A stretch of 64,000 nt of DNA from a virus: the IMG/VR virus record IMGVR_UViG_3300012954_004455, positions 28,343 through 92,342 of that record; one strand, 5' to 3'. The notes under the pieces are model-generated. The model saw nothing but the letters and a program-made list of their open reading frames with translations. It did not search any database and had not been told where the DNA came from. This document shows positions 25,142 through 33,460 of this stretch, piece after piece. A program made the position numbers and the translations under genes. The first letter of the stretch is position 1. Every line of letters starts with the position of its first letter.

Positions 25142-25534
25142 TTATTGACGAAGTTTCCCTTCCAGTTTCAGAAGGAGAGCTCCAATTTCAGGATTGATAT
25201 GCTCCCAAGGCACGGTACTAGGGTCATCTTTGGAGAGGGTTATAAGAAACTGGAGAGCTTCCTTAATGAGCCTCTGGTTTTTGTATAATTCTGTGATTTG
25301 CTCTTCAGTATGAACCTTGTCTTCATTGATTGGGAAAAAGTCTGTAGGAGGTAACTCAAAGAAAGATAATATTGTCCAAATCGCATCAACAGAGAGATAT
25401 TGGTATGAAACCCAGCGGTTTACTACCCCCTCAGATCTGCCAATTTTCTTTGCAAATGCTTTTTGTGTCAGTTTTCTCGCTTTCAGGAGCCTCCTAAGCT
25501 CATTCCCCATATGTATAGGATTCTTCTCAAACAT
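25142..25534 (-). CDS. Repressor-like HTH protein 3
   Basis: 130 residues; ATG 25534 is chosen over TTG 25540 because FEKNPIHMG then matches the paralogues' NPIHMG. Helix-turn-helix at about 15-45 (LTQKAFAKKIGRSEGVVNRWVSYQ), the ELPPTDFFPINEDKVH segment, and a C-terminus IGALLLKLEGKLRQ. The most divergent of the three in the HTH but nearly identical to number 2 in the last third, suggesting duplication plus gene conversion at the C-termini. Confidence 0.7.
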   Translation of the reverse strand: MFEKNPIHMGNELRRLLKARKLTQKAFAKKIGRSEGVVNRWVSYQYLSVDAIWTILSFFELPPTDFFPINEDKVHTEEQITELYKNQRLIKEALQFLITLSKDDPSTVPWEHINPEIGALLLKLEGKLRQ

Positions 25535-25573
25535 GATCAAGTAGGTGTTTTAGCCCAAAAACATACAGATCTG

Positions 25574-25669
25574 TTGGCTTTCGGTTTTTTAAAACTATAT
25601 TTGTATCCGTAAGCAGATACAAATCTACAATTGTGTCTTTGTTATTACAAAAGTGAGACACTTTTGTAA
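25574..25669 (+). promoter_or_regulatory. Operator-promoter 2 driving the 25699 gene
   Basis: TTG 25574-25576, 19 bases, TATATTTG 25596-25603. The 24-bp operator at 25600-25623 is identical to that at 25007-25030. A second perfect palindrome, TTACAAAAGTG 25645-25655 with CACTTTTGTAA 25659-25669, sits in the leader. This is the most complete promoter/operator in the window. Confidence 0.7.
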
Positions 25670-25698
25670 CGGTAATTACAAAAGCAAAGAGGGGTTAT

Positions 25699-25998
25699 AT
25701 GGATAATTCTAGTAGTATCCTCGCAGATCAAAACCCATTAGAACAAGAATACGATCCTTTCTTCATTCTACTCGCAGAGAACCTCATAGATTTAGAAGTA
25801 GATGTAGTTTTCCCCGCTCAACGGGAATCAGATTATGAAGAAATAAGCAGAATTACAGGCTTGTGTTTATCAACTGTAAAGTCTGCAATTAAGGGGAGAA
25901 CCCACGGAGCAAAATCAAAGTACGCACGAACAGTTCAACGTCTACTGAAAGCGTTTAGAGAGGCAAGCAGAGAGTATTTTTATCAAAAGGGAAAGTAA
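25699..25998 (+). CDS. Small HTH protein, Cro-like or early activator
   Basis: 99 residues, GAGGGG upstream of ATG 25699. Residues 50-85 (YEEISRITGLCLSTVKSAIKGRTHGAKSKYARTVQRLL) resemble a helix-turn-helix; the first 45 residues are acidic. It is divergent from the repressor genes and directly under operator-promoter 2, the usual place for a Cro-type or early regulatory gene. Family is not identified beyond the HTH impression. Confidence 0.6.
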   Translation: MDNSSSILADQNPLEQEYDPFFILLAENLIDLEVDVVFPAQRESDYEEISRITGLCLSTVKSAIKGRTHGAKSKYARTVQRLLKAFREASREYFYQKGK

Positions 25999-26019
25999 GG
26001 TTCTGCATAGAGGAAAGTA

Positions 26020-26049
26020 GGGGAGAAGGCAAGGTTCTCCCCATTTTTT
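26020..26049 (+). terminator. Rho-independent terminator
   Basis: GGGGAGAA (26020-26027) pairs perfectly with TTCTCCCC (26035-26042), then ATTTTTTA. Ends the 25699 gene transcript. Confidence 0.85.
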
Positions 26050-26093
26050 AAGCATACCAATAACAATCAGATACGTAGATGTAATCATAAGGC

Positions 26094-26124
26094 AGAGCCA
26101 GTTCCCATCTGGCTCTCGTCTTTT
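26094..26124 (+). terminator. Second terminator-like hairpin
   Basis: AGAGCCAG (26094-26101) pairs perfectly with CTGGCTCT (26109-26116), then CGTCTTTTCTC. Only 45 bp after the first terminator, so it may end a separate short transcript or act as backup. Confidence 0.6.
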
Positions 26125-26231
26125 CTCTCTACCAATCTGAATTGAAAAGATACAGAGTAAACATCCTTAACTAAGCAGTTACAAAATCGCAGAACCAGCC
26201 TAATCACCTGGTTTTGCATATCTTAAGAACA

Positions 26232-26354
26232 ATGGGAATAGTAATATTCATGATTTCTTTGGTGGCTGCTGTTTACAGAGTTTTGCATTTCTGGCTCTTT
26301 TTAGACCAGTATTTTGTAAGCAGAAGGTCTCGGAAAAATCGACAAGGTAAATAG
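26232..26354 (+). CDS. Possible 40-residue membrane peptide
   Basis: Frame starting ATG 26232: a hydrophobic segment (GIVIFMISLVAAVYRVLHF) then an aromatic stretch and a basic tail (SRRSRKNRQGK). Layout is like small toxin or regulatory membrane peptides; surrounded by hairpins, two of them terminators. No homologue is known to me and no ribosome binding site is clear. Confidence 0.35.
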   Translation: MGIVIFMISLVAAVYRVLHFWLFLDQYFVSRRSRKNRQGK

Positions 26355-26424
26355 AGAACTCGGGGGCGGTGTGGTAGCCGTCTCCATTTTTAAACAAGAA
26401 TTGGGCGTTAGGTGCATATATCAA

Positions 26425-26458
26425 GGTGGGAGGGGGAAACCCCTCCCTTTATCACCAA
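26425..26458 (+). promoter_or_regulatory. GC-rich hairpin before early gene
   Basis: GGGAGGGG (26428-26435) pairs perfectly with CCCCTCCC (26440-26447) around a GAAA tetraloop, flanked by GGTG and CACC. The following T run is short, so a leader or attenuation element 38 bp ahead of ATG 26486 is more likely than a terminator. Confidence 0.5.
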
Positions 26459-26485
26459 ACGAGACGAAATACACACATTAATATT

Positions 26486-26707
26486 ATGACACTCATCCAT
26501 CACAGAACAATCCTTCTAGAAATAATAAACGGACTCCTAAAAGGAGATTTCCACAATTATCATTATGAAGGGATTACACTTGCTAGATCTGAGAGTACCA
26601 AGTCTAATTGGATATTCACAACCGGGAAAGATTGCCGAATGATAAACATGGATCATAACACCCCAATGGGGGTCGCCAACTTACTCGCAAAAAAGATAAT
26701 GGAATGA
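26486..26707 (+). CDS. Small early protein of unknown function
   Basis: 73 residues from ATG 26486; an upstream GTG at 26426 lies in the hairpin and is rejected. The sequence MTLIHHRTILLEIINGLLKGDFHNYHYEGI resembles a helix followed by strands and ends in a helix (GVANLLAKKIME). The pattern helix - (Y/F)xGhxh - strands - helix recurs weakly in 28472-28699 and at the N-terminus of 27671-28435. Overlaps the next gene by 4 bases. Confidence 0.5.
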   Translation: MTLIHHRTILLEIINGLLKGDFHNYHYEGITLARSESTKSNWIFTTGKDCRMINMDHNTPMGVANLLAKKIME

Positions 26708-27009
26708 TAGCAAGAACTGCAGGAGCCAAAGAAATCCAAAAACAACTTCAGAACCTTCTAGAAGGCTCGTCCACAGAGGAACAAATAAAGGTTTGGAGTC
26801 GGAAGGGAAAAGGAACATTTACCATAAAAATAAAAGATGGCTGGTTCAAGTTAGGTTCTGGTCGCATACTCCTTACCCGTGATACAGAAAACGGATTCTT
26901 TAAATTATTTAAGCTACAATGTTCCACACCAGAAGATACTCATCTATTTGCTAGATACATTGATCAACTTCTTGAATCTCAATTAAGAAAATCCCATGTC
27001 AAAATATAG
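26704..27009 (+). CDS. Small early protein of unknown function
   Basis: 101 residues, ATGA overlap with the preceding gene and a 14-base overlap with the following one, so translationally linked. Predicted helix, then strands (TFTIKIKDGWFKLGSGRILLTRD), then a helix (LFARYIDQLLESQL). No family recognised; it shares the helix-strand-helix layout of its neighbours. Confidence 0.5.
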   Translation: MIARTAGAKEIQKQLQNLLEGSSTEEQIKVWSRKGKGTFTIKIKDGWFKLGSGRILLTRDTENGFFKLFKLQCSTPEDTHLFARYIDQLLESQLRKSHVKI

Positions 27010-27637
27010 TTGCAAAATTGAAAAGCTTCCAGGCTCTTTACAAGGAGGAACAGACTTTATGACCCTAGCGACGATCGCAATCAATGGGATGACTTTCACA
27101 TTGGTAAGAATGAACACAGGGATGCTTGCCCAAAATCTATTCTTCATGGTGAACAAACCAAGAGACTGGGAAGAATTCTTTGGAAAGGAAGGGCGATCAA
27201 TCGCTCAGACTCAACTAGAGATTATCTGGCATGCAGCAAGCTACTTCAGAGAGGATGGTCTAAAGCTGTCCATATTGTTAAATACAATCATCTTAATTTA
27301 TAGAGGGAGCGAGAATTCTTTGTCTAGCTGGTGGGGGCATATATGGTTATGCGGAACCCCACGCAAAGACAGGGATTACAATGGAGAATTGAACTACCAG
27401 TGCATAAGAGCCTCGCTTGAAGGGGAATCCAACGAAAAAGGAGAAGGCCTAATTAGAGAAGAGACCCCAATCAATCTTGAATTTCTCAGAAGAGTAGATA
27501 AGATTTACAGAGAGAACTATGCAAATAAGAAGATCTCCAGAAAATCGTGGGACGAAATCGGAGTTCTAGCCGAAGAGATCAACGATAGTGTATTTGACGG
27601 TATGCTGGGTAGTTTCAAGGATCGCTCATATTTTTAA
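26996..27637 (+). CDS. Early protein of unknown function
   Basis: 213 residues, starting within the preceding gene. Mixed alpha/beta with tryptophans in SSWWGHIWLCGTPRKDRDY; the C-terminal third is helical (RRVDKIYRENYANKKISRKSWDEIGVLAEEI). No recognised domain, membrane segment or signal. Its place in the pre-replication early cluster suggests a host-takeover or replication accessory role, but this is only position. Confidence 0.5.
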   Translation: MSKYSCKIEKLPGSLQGGTDFMTLATIAINGMTFTLVRMNTGMLAQNLFFMVNKPRDWEEFFGKEGRSIAQTQLEIIWHAASYFREDGLKLSILLNTIILIYRGSENSLSSWWGHIWLCGTPRKDRDYNGELNYQCIRASLEGESNEKGEGLIREETPINLEFLRRVDKIYRENYANKKISRKSWDEIGVLAEEINDSVFDGMLGSFKDRSYF

Positions 27638-27670
27638 AACCTCATACAGAACACCTTAACGCAATAGAAA

Positions 27671-28435
27671 ATGATAACGAGAACCGAAATAGACACCCAT
27701 ATCCAGAAACTGATAAAACCTCATGAGAACGCAATAAAGCTGTTTTGCTCAGGTTTCTCAGGACACGAAAAAATCCACATTGCTGGATTAGATCTACTAT
27801 TTGAAAGAAAAGGCGATCAAATCCAGCTCTTAGGACGTACAGAAGGCTGCCTAGAAGGCGCGATATATGATGAGCTGCTAAATAAAGCCAAAACGATTAA
27901 GAAGGAAGTCGAAAATAGAGAAAGCGGCTTACCAAGCCATTGGACAGACTTCGAACTCTTTTACTGCCAGAATACAGGCGATTTCTCTGTTAGTCCAACC
28001 GACGAAGACTCTCAGGAAGAGAATATCCTATTCGGTCACGCCTCCGATCCTTTAGCTCCGAATATGTTAGGAGGCTTATTGGTAGAATCTGAGAACCTAG
28101 GCATTAACCGTTACGGTTATCCATTCCCTAAAAAGAAACTACGTTATACCTACGAAGGGAAAAGCATGGTTGCAGATATCTGGGAAGCTGCGAAAAGCAG
28201 AAGTGCGTTAGCCTCGGAAAAACGCTACTTTAGTGTAAGAAGATACCTAGACTTCCTAGATGCTAATTCCACTCTTTTATTCTTCGAAGGGTGGGACTTT
28301 GCGAGGAGATTCATAGAAATGGACGACACTGAAGAAGCGACTTGGCGAAAATTCGTATACCATTTTAGCCACGGCACCCATCTAAACCGACAAGATTACA
28401 CACGAGAAATAATAGACATTCTACCAGGGAAATAA
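27671..28435 (+). CDS. Early protein of unknown function
   Basis: 254 residues. Acidic/aromatic, with an N-terminal segment (IHIAGLDLLFERKGDQIQLL) resembling the small neighbours, and a C-terminal helical region (ASEKRYFSVRRYLDFLDA...ATWRKFVYHFSHGTHLNRQDY). No catalytic motif is visible. In the same transcription direction as the whole early cluster, 33 bp after the previous gene. Confidence 0.5.
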   Translation: MITRTEIDTHIQKLIKPHENAIKLFCSGFSGHEKIHIAGLDLLFERKGDQIQLLGRTEGCLEGAIYDELLNKAKTIKKEVENRESGLPSHWTDFELFYCQNTGDFSVSPTDEDSQEENILFGHASDPLAPNMLGGLLVESENLGINRYGYPFPKKKLRYTYEGKSMVADIWEAAKSRSALASEKRYFSVRRYLDFLDANSTLLFFEGWDFARRFIEMDDTEEATWRKFVYHFSHGTHLNRQDYTREIIDILPGK

Positions 28436-28471
28436 TACCCAAAACGGCAATAGGCTCCTTATACCACTATT

Positions 28472-28699
28472 ATGGCATTAACTATAGCGCAAAGAGAGGT
28501 CATAGAAATCGGCAACCGCTGGTTCGATCATGGAGAAAACGAATTCCTATTCAAAGGCTGGAAGCTCATTTTTAGCAAAGATGGCTTCTCAGTGAACATA
28601 GAAACGATAAAAGTATTCTCCTATGCGATCCCGCTCACGGATTTGAATCCCATCCTAGCTCCTACCATACTATATCTGAATCATAGGTTAATTAATTAA
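28472..28699 (+). CDS. Small early protein of unknown function
   Basis: 75 residues; layout helix (AQREVIEIGNRWF) - strands (NEFLFKGWKLIFSKDGFSVNI) - helix (LAPTILYLNHRLI), similar to 26486-26707. Last gene before the structured leader RNA of the primase gene. Function unknown. Confidence 0.45.
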   Translation: MALTIAQREVIEIGNRWFDHGENEFLFKGWKLIFSKDGFSVNIETIKVFSYAIPLTDLNPILAPTILYLNHRLIN

Positions 28700-28710
28700 A
28701 TATACTACAC

Positions 28711-28878
28711 GTCCAGTAGCTCTCGCTAGCCAAAGCACAGAGTAAGTACGATTAGATCGTACCCTGGACCTCTTTTGTCCTCAATTTGCCCCGAGCGTTT
28801 GAGGAATTTGTGGGGCAGACAAAAGGCACAAGACAAAAACAAAGACCAGTTGGAAGGGGGATCTCGGGAGATCCCCCT
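28711..28878 (+). ncRNA. Structured leader RNA with possible pseudoknot, before primase gene
   Basis: Stem I: GTCCAG 28711-28716 with CTGGAC 28764-28769, enclosing a perfect hairpin GTACGAT 28746-28752 / ATCGTAC 28756-28762. Stem II: CTTTTGTC 28772-28779 with GACAAAAG 28818-28825. Inside stem II, CCTCAA 28779-28784 pairs with TTGAGG 28798-28803, while the TGCCCC in its loop (28787-28792) can pair with GGGGCA 28812-28817: an H-type pseudoknot geometry. Stem III: AGGGGGATCT 28855-28864 with AGATCCCCCT 28869-28878, 14 bp before ATG 28893. Regulatory RNA inferred. Confidence 0.5.
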
Positions 28879-28892
28879 AAAATTTCAAAACT

Positions 28893-31800
28893 ATGCCAAG
28901 AATATCAAGACGTTCTATTGATGCCATATACTCTGCTGACAACCTCGTTAACATTATAGGGACGGTTGTAAAACTAAAAAACAGCGGAGCTACTCTGTCA
29001 GGGAAATCCCCCTTTAAAAGCGAGAGAACAGCTTCTTTCATGTTAAACCCTCGTAAAAAGGTTTGGAAATGTTTCTCGACTGGAATTGGTGGCTCAAACT
29101 CAATCCAATTTCTTATGGAGTTGGAGGGATTGAGCTATCCAGAAGCAATAAAAAAAGCTGCAGGAATTCTTGGCATAACGATCGAATACGAAGGGGGGGA
29201 TTCTGGCTCAAGCCAAAACCTAGAATACAAGCGAAAGAAAGAACTAGCCGATCGTTTAGAGCAAACAGCCATCTACTTCGGAGAAAGCCTGAAAGAAGGA
29301 TCTCCTGCATCTAAATTCCTCTTAAAAGCGTTCTCAGAGCGTCTTAATGACGAAGTAATAGAGGATTTCCAGATAGGATTCGCGAAAAAAGGATTCCTGC
29401 AGGAATTGAAAGCCGACGGAACCATCAGCGCAACGAAAGGAACAGGCATCCTTAAGGCTTTTGAGAATAGACTGATATTTCCCATACACAACAGTTGGGG
29501 GCAAGTAGTGGGGTTTGGCGCACGCATCATACCCAACGATCCAAAGCCCACACCAGGCAAATACATAAACTCTCCCGAAACCATCCTCTATAAAAAAAAG
29601 GAAAGCCTATATAACCTGAACAGGGCTAGGAGAACGATAATCAAAGAAGATAACACTTTCCTGGTCGAAGGCTATTTCGATGTTATTGCCATGCACAAAG
29701 CAGGGATACATAATGTAGCCGCTCCTTGTGGAACAGCATTAACAGAAAAGCAGATAGGGCTATTAAAACCACTCGGAAGAAGCATAACCATATGCTTCGA
29801 CGGGGATAAGGAAGGCCAAAAGGCGACAGCAAGAGCTCTACTTCTCTGCTTAGAAGCTGGCTTGATGCCTAAAGTTGTAGCCTTAGAAGGCCAAGATCCT
29901 GAAGATTTCCTCTCCGACAAGGAACAAGAAAAAAAACAGGAAGCCATCAACAACCTAACCGTTTCTTGGTTGGAATGGCTATGGGGGTTCATAAAGAAAA
30001 GTTCAAATACTTGGCAGACTCAAGATCGTATTGAGGCTGTCCAGAAAATTCAAAAGGAATATCTAGCTAAAATCGAAAACCAGCTCCTACGAGAAGAACT
30101 CCTCCTCGATCTCGAAAAAGCATCGGGAATCCCCATCGAATCGCTCCAAGGAGAAGACTTCTGGGAAAAGAGCACCTGGTTGAACTTCATCGCTCTTTGT
30201 GATCGATTGAAAATCAGCAGGGAAAACGAAGATTTCGCACCAGGGGAAGAAAACACCATTTCTATATACAGAAGGAATCTGAAAGGAAAGATTACCCATA
30301 GTAGAAAGACATCCGACCAAGTAGTCAGTTATGGGGTATACCAGCCCCAAAAGCTAAGAAAAGCCAAAACACTAGGACAAATCCTTTTCCCTGGTCAATA
30401 CAGGGAGGATTCGCTTTTTATGGTCGTAGACGAGGTGCTTGCTTACGTTCTAACCGAATTGGGAGTTCCCTCGATAGGCATATCTCACATAGCTGGCTGG
30501 AAAACGGCACCCGACGGCAAGAAACTTCATCCCTCTCTAAAGGCGGCTCTAGCAGGATACAGAGAACTTATCTTTCTAGTCCCTTCACAACTTTGGGAGA
30601 TCGCCGAAGGGGAAGAAGATAGCAGCTCTGTAATGAGTGAATCGGAAGAAGGGATCTTCGGCCTTATCACGGCACTCCAAGAAAGCGAACTTGAAGTAAA
30701 TTTGAAATTGCTGTTCCCAAGAAAACCCACAGCAAGAACACAATCGCGATTCGTAGAAAAGAAACTCCTGGAATGGTATCAAGCAGTTACAGATCCCAAG
30801 GGGCGGCTGATTCGCAACCTGGACCTCAGTAGAGATCAGAAATCCCAAGTTTTCACATTGAGAACCGTGGGCTATAACAGCCAAAAGAGTATTCGTGACT
30901 GGCTAGGGATAGATTCTCCAGACGATTGGAGAGAAATCCATCAACTGACATCCGATTTTGTGTTCCGTGGAACACAGTACAAGATATCTCCTACAACGGG
31001 GGATATCAGTATCGCGAAAACGAAAAACGAAATATCTTCTCTTTGGGAGGAAAATGGCATGTACCATATAAAGAAAGGGGCTCGTAATTCGGAATCAATA
31101 AGCAACTTCACTTTCATAGATTGGCGACTCAAAATAACGGATGGAGTCGATCAGAAAGGGATGTTTCTGTTTCGGCGTTTTGATCGTCGGGATAAGTTCA
31201 GAATACTCATATCTTCCGAAGATTGGTTAAGCCCCAAGAGCTTAATCAAAAAGTTCCAAGCATACCCAAAAGCAAACCTCTCTTTCAAAGGTAGCGGCCA
31301 AGATCTCCTAGCTGTATATCACCTCTTGACTAAGAAAAACCCAAAGGAAGCAGAGCAAGTAAATAAAGCAGGTTGGGATAGTTCGCGGAATATATGGATT
31401 TGGGGTGGCGGTGGCTATACAACCCTGGAGGGGAAGTTCCATCCTGTAGACTCGGAAGGCACAGCCGACTGGGAAGGAACCAAGTTGTTTTGGCCCGGAG
31501 TCAGCAAACTGATCCCGAAAAAGGAACGAGAGAAGTACAAAGCCATGTCGATTATGGAACATCGAGGGAAGGCAGATGTAAACTTCTCCAGTTGGGTCGA
31601 ACGGTTTAGCTCCGTATATGAAAAGGGACTAACTGGAATCATCTTTCTGCTAGGAACCATAAACGTACACATAATAGAAAAGAAGCTCCGTAAATACCCT
31701 GTCTTGCTTCTTACCGCTCCAAACAAGTTTGGGAAATCGGAATGGGTAGAAAGTCTAGGGGCAATTGCTCCCGTTATGACGCTCAACCATGGATCTGGAG

Positions 31801-32852
31801 CAACTAACGCATCTACTCGGGAGCATCTCTCTGCGTACAATAGCTGGTTTACTGTTTATAATGAGCTGACAGCTAAGAAAGCAGAGTTCATTCAGAGCTT
31901 AATAAAGGCTGCCTATGATAGGCAAGCTCCTGCCAAGATGGATGCTAAAACGAGTTTTAGCACCATCGACTACCAGAAACCAACTGGTAGCATGATTGGG
32001 ATCGCTCAAGATCGAGAACTCCTCTTCAAACGAGAAGAGGTTGGAGAGAGAGGGATACATGTCGAGCTTACCATCGCTCCAAAAGACAGATCAAGAGAAG
32101 AGAAAAGAAACTACCATTCCCTGAAAGCCCTAGAAGATAAAGGCTTAGGTCATCTAATGGGAGAACTTCTCCCTCATACCAGGAATGTGGAACCCAATTT
32201 TAGAGAAAGATTCCTGGAGGTAAAAGAGTGTTTGTTGGATTTAGCTCCAGTCGGTATTAATGAACGGATTCTCGAATCATGGGCAATGATGCTCACTCCC
32301 ACTTTTGCCATGATTGAATCTGGATTGGACTTCCCTTACACAAGCGAAGAATTATACCAATATGCGATAGCTGAAACGGCTGCGCAATCGGGAGCCATGG
32401 GTAAAGGAGGGATCGCGGAGATATTCTTCGACTGGCTATCATTGGCCACAAACCGAAGTGGCGTGAATGTCATAGGAGCCGTAGGAGCATATGTAGATAC
32501 CACTAAGTTCCCTCAATACAAAGATGGCACCCTACACATCTCCCTGAAGAATGTTTACCCCCTATTTCGGGAGTACCTAAGAAAGGTATTCCCCGAAATC
32601 CAAAATGTGAGCAAAAACGATCTCCAACGCAGGAAGCTCCGAGCGCATCCTGCGTTCCTGGAGAAAGAAAGTCGTGAAAATGGGGTCTGCATAGGCTATA
32701 AAACTGAAATTTCAACAAATGGACGAATCATCGTCAAAAATGGCCAACGAGGCCCCATGAAGGTGACTGGGAGAGCCCTAGTCTTTGATCTCTCCAAAAT
32801 CGACGCGGCGATCAATATCCAATATGCCTTCATAAACGATGACGAAGCATAA
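28893..32852 (+). CDS. Primase-helicase (TOPRIM primase fused to SF3/D5-like helicase)
   Basis: 1319 residues. Residues 1-105 match the DnaG zinc-binding domain in order (SGATLSGKSPFKSERTASF...WKCFSTGIGGSNSIQFLM) but three of the four zinc ligands are replaced. A DnaG catalytic core follows; TOPRIM motifs are EGYFD at about 258 and FDGDKEGQKA at about 302. The C-terminal half carries a P-loop (APNKFGKS, about 940-948) and a second motif VYNEL (about 987) where an acidic Walker B pair is expected, plus an Arg region, as in D5/SF3-type helicases. It should prime and unwind phage DNA. Downstream genes are closely spaced. Confidence 0.85.
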   Translation: MPRISRRSIDAIYSADNLVNIIGTVVKLKNSGATLSGKSPFKSERTASFMLNPRKKVWKCFSTGIGGSNSIQFLMELEGLSYPEAIKKAAGILGITIEYEGGDSGSSQNLEYKRKKELADRLEQTAIYFGESLKEGSPASKFLLKAFSERLNDEVIEDFQIGFAKKGFLQELKADGTISATKGTGILKAFENRLIFPIHNSWGQVVGFGARIIPNDPKPTPGKYINSPETILYKKKESLYNLNRARRTIIKEDNTFLVEGYFDVIAMHKAGIHNVAAPCGTALTEKQIGLLKPLGRSITICFDGDKEGQKATARALLLCLEAGLMPKVVALEGQDPEDFLSDKEQEKKQEAINNLTVSWLEWLWGFIKKSSNTWQTQDRIEAVQKIQKEYLAKIENQLLREELLLDLEKASGIPIESLQGEDFWEKSTWLNFIALCDRLKISRENEDFAPGEENTISIYRRNLKGKITHSRKTSDQVVSYGVYQPQKLRKAKTLGQILFPGQYREDSLFMVVDEVLAYVLTELGVPSIGISHIAGWKTAPDGKKLHPSLKAALAGYRELIFLVPSQLWEIAEGEEDSSSVMSESEEGIFGLITALQESELEVNLKLLFPRKPTARTQSRFVEKKLLEWYQAVTDPKGRLIRNLDLSRDQKSQVFTLRTVGYNSQKSIRDWLGIDSPDDWREIHQLTSDFVFRGTQYKISPTTGDISIAKTKNEISSLWEENGMYHIKKGARNSESISNFTFIDWRLKITDGVDQKGMFLFRRFDRRDKFRILISSEDWLSPKSLIKKFQAYPKANLSFKGSGQDLLAVYHLLTKKNPKEAEQVNKAGWDSSRNIWIWGGGGYTTLEGKFHPVDSEGTADWEGTKLFWPGVSKLIPKKEREKYKAMSIMEHRGKADVNFSSWVERFSSVYEKGLTGIIFLLGTINVHIIEKKLRKYPVLLLTAPNKFGKSEWVESLGAIAPVMTLNHGSGATNASTREHLSAYNSWFTVYNELTAKKAEFIQSLIKAAYDRQAPAKMDAKTSFSTIDYQKPTGSMIGIAQDRELLFKREEVGERGIHVELTIAPKDRSREEKRNYHSLKALEDKGLGHLMGELLPHTRNVEPNFRERFLEVKECLLDLAPVGINERILESWAMMLTPTFAMIESGLDFPYTSEELYQYAIAETAAQSGAMGKGGIAEIFFDWLSLATNRSGVNVIGAVGAYVDTTKFPQYKDGTLHISLKNVYPLFREYLRKVFPEIQNVSKNDLQRRKLRAHPAFLEKESRENGVCIGYKTEISTNGRIIVKNGQRGPMKVTGRALVFDLSKIDAAINIQYAFINDDEA

Positions 32853-32857
32853 CGATT

Positions 32858-33424
32858 ATGATCAATATCTTAAATAGAAAACAAGTCTTTTACATAGGGA
32901 GAGGGAAGCATTCTCCATTGGGGAACCCCTTCTCGCACCTGGCTAAAACCCCTAAAGAATTCCTATGTAAAAATAGAGAGGAATCTATCCAGAAGTACAG
33001 AGTTTGGCTTCATCAGAAAATCAAAGAAAAAAACAAAGCCATAACGACAGAGCTAAACAAGATCTACAAAGCTGCCAAACAAGGCGATGTTTACCTTGTC
33101 TGCTTCTGCTCTCCAAAACCTTGTCACGGACAAGTAATTCGGGAGCTAATCAACGAAAAATTGCCTCCCACTGAAGAAGAAAGACAATCTCAAGTAATCA
33201 GTGTAGTCGCAGAGCTAGAGAAGGGGATTCCCAAATGGAATGTGTTCGAAATAGTTACGGACGGATCTGGGATGTGGGAGAAAGATAACCTGGTCATTCA
33301 GGAAGAAGGAGAATACCCAAACAAGAGATATTGGGTTGCTTGCCGATTAAGAGACAAGAAAGAAGCAAAAGACATGATACTCGCAGCGATTAAGGAGGAT
33401 TCTTGTCTAGCTAACGAAGAATAA
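32858..33424 (+). CDS. DUF4326 domain protein
   Basis: 188 residues. Residues 9-25 YIGRGKHSPLGNPFSHL and about 76-90 YLVCFCSPKPCHGQVI are the two signatures of DUF4326 (GRG..PLGNPF and L.C.C.P..CHG), a family common in phages with unknown chemistry; the Cys/His cluster could bind metal. A C-terminal extension of about 80 residues (from 105) is not part of that domain. It starts 5 bases after the primase-helicase stop. Confidence 0.75.
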   Translation: MINILNRKQVFYIGRGKHSPLGNPFSHLAKTPKEFLCKNREESIQKYRVWLHQKIKEKNKAITTELNKIYKAAKQGDVYLVCFCSPKPCHGQVIRELINEKLPPTEEERQSQVISVVAELEKGIPKWNVFEIVTDGSGMWEKDNLVIQEEGEYPNKRYWVACRLRDKKEAKDMILAAIKEDSCLANEE

Positions 33425-33460
33425 AACCATCAACTAGAATACCATTAAAACAATCAATAC

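Larger units (their letters stand above)
25999..26485. other. Gene-poor leader with terminators and one small frame
   Basis: 487 bp containing two terminators (26020-26049, 26094-26124), a further hairpin (GCAGAACCAG 26189-26198 with CTGGTTTTGC 26208-26217, one mismatch), a 40-codon membrane-peptide frame (26232-26354) and a G-rich stem (26428-26447) before the next gene. No larger gene. Confidence 0.7.

Noticed and set aside
26360-26400. Shared RNA motif between 26360-26400 and 54008-54042 (GGTGTGGTAGCCGT-like)
   Set aside because: Similarity is short and gapped, and folding is not supported in both; not strong enough to report.
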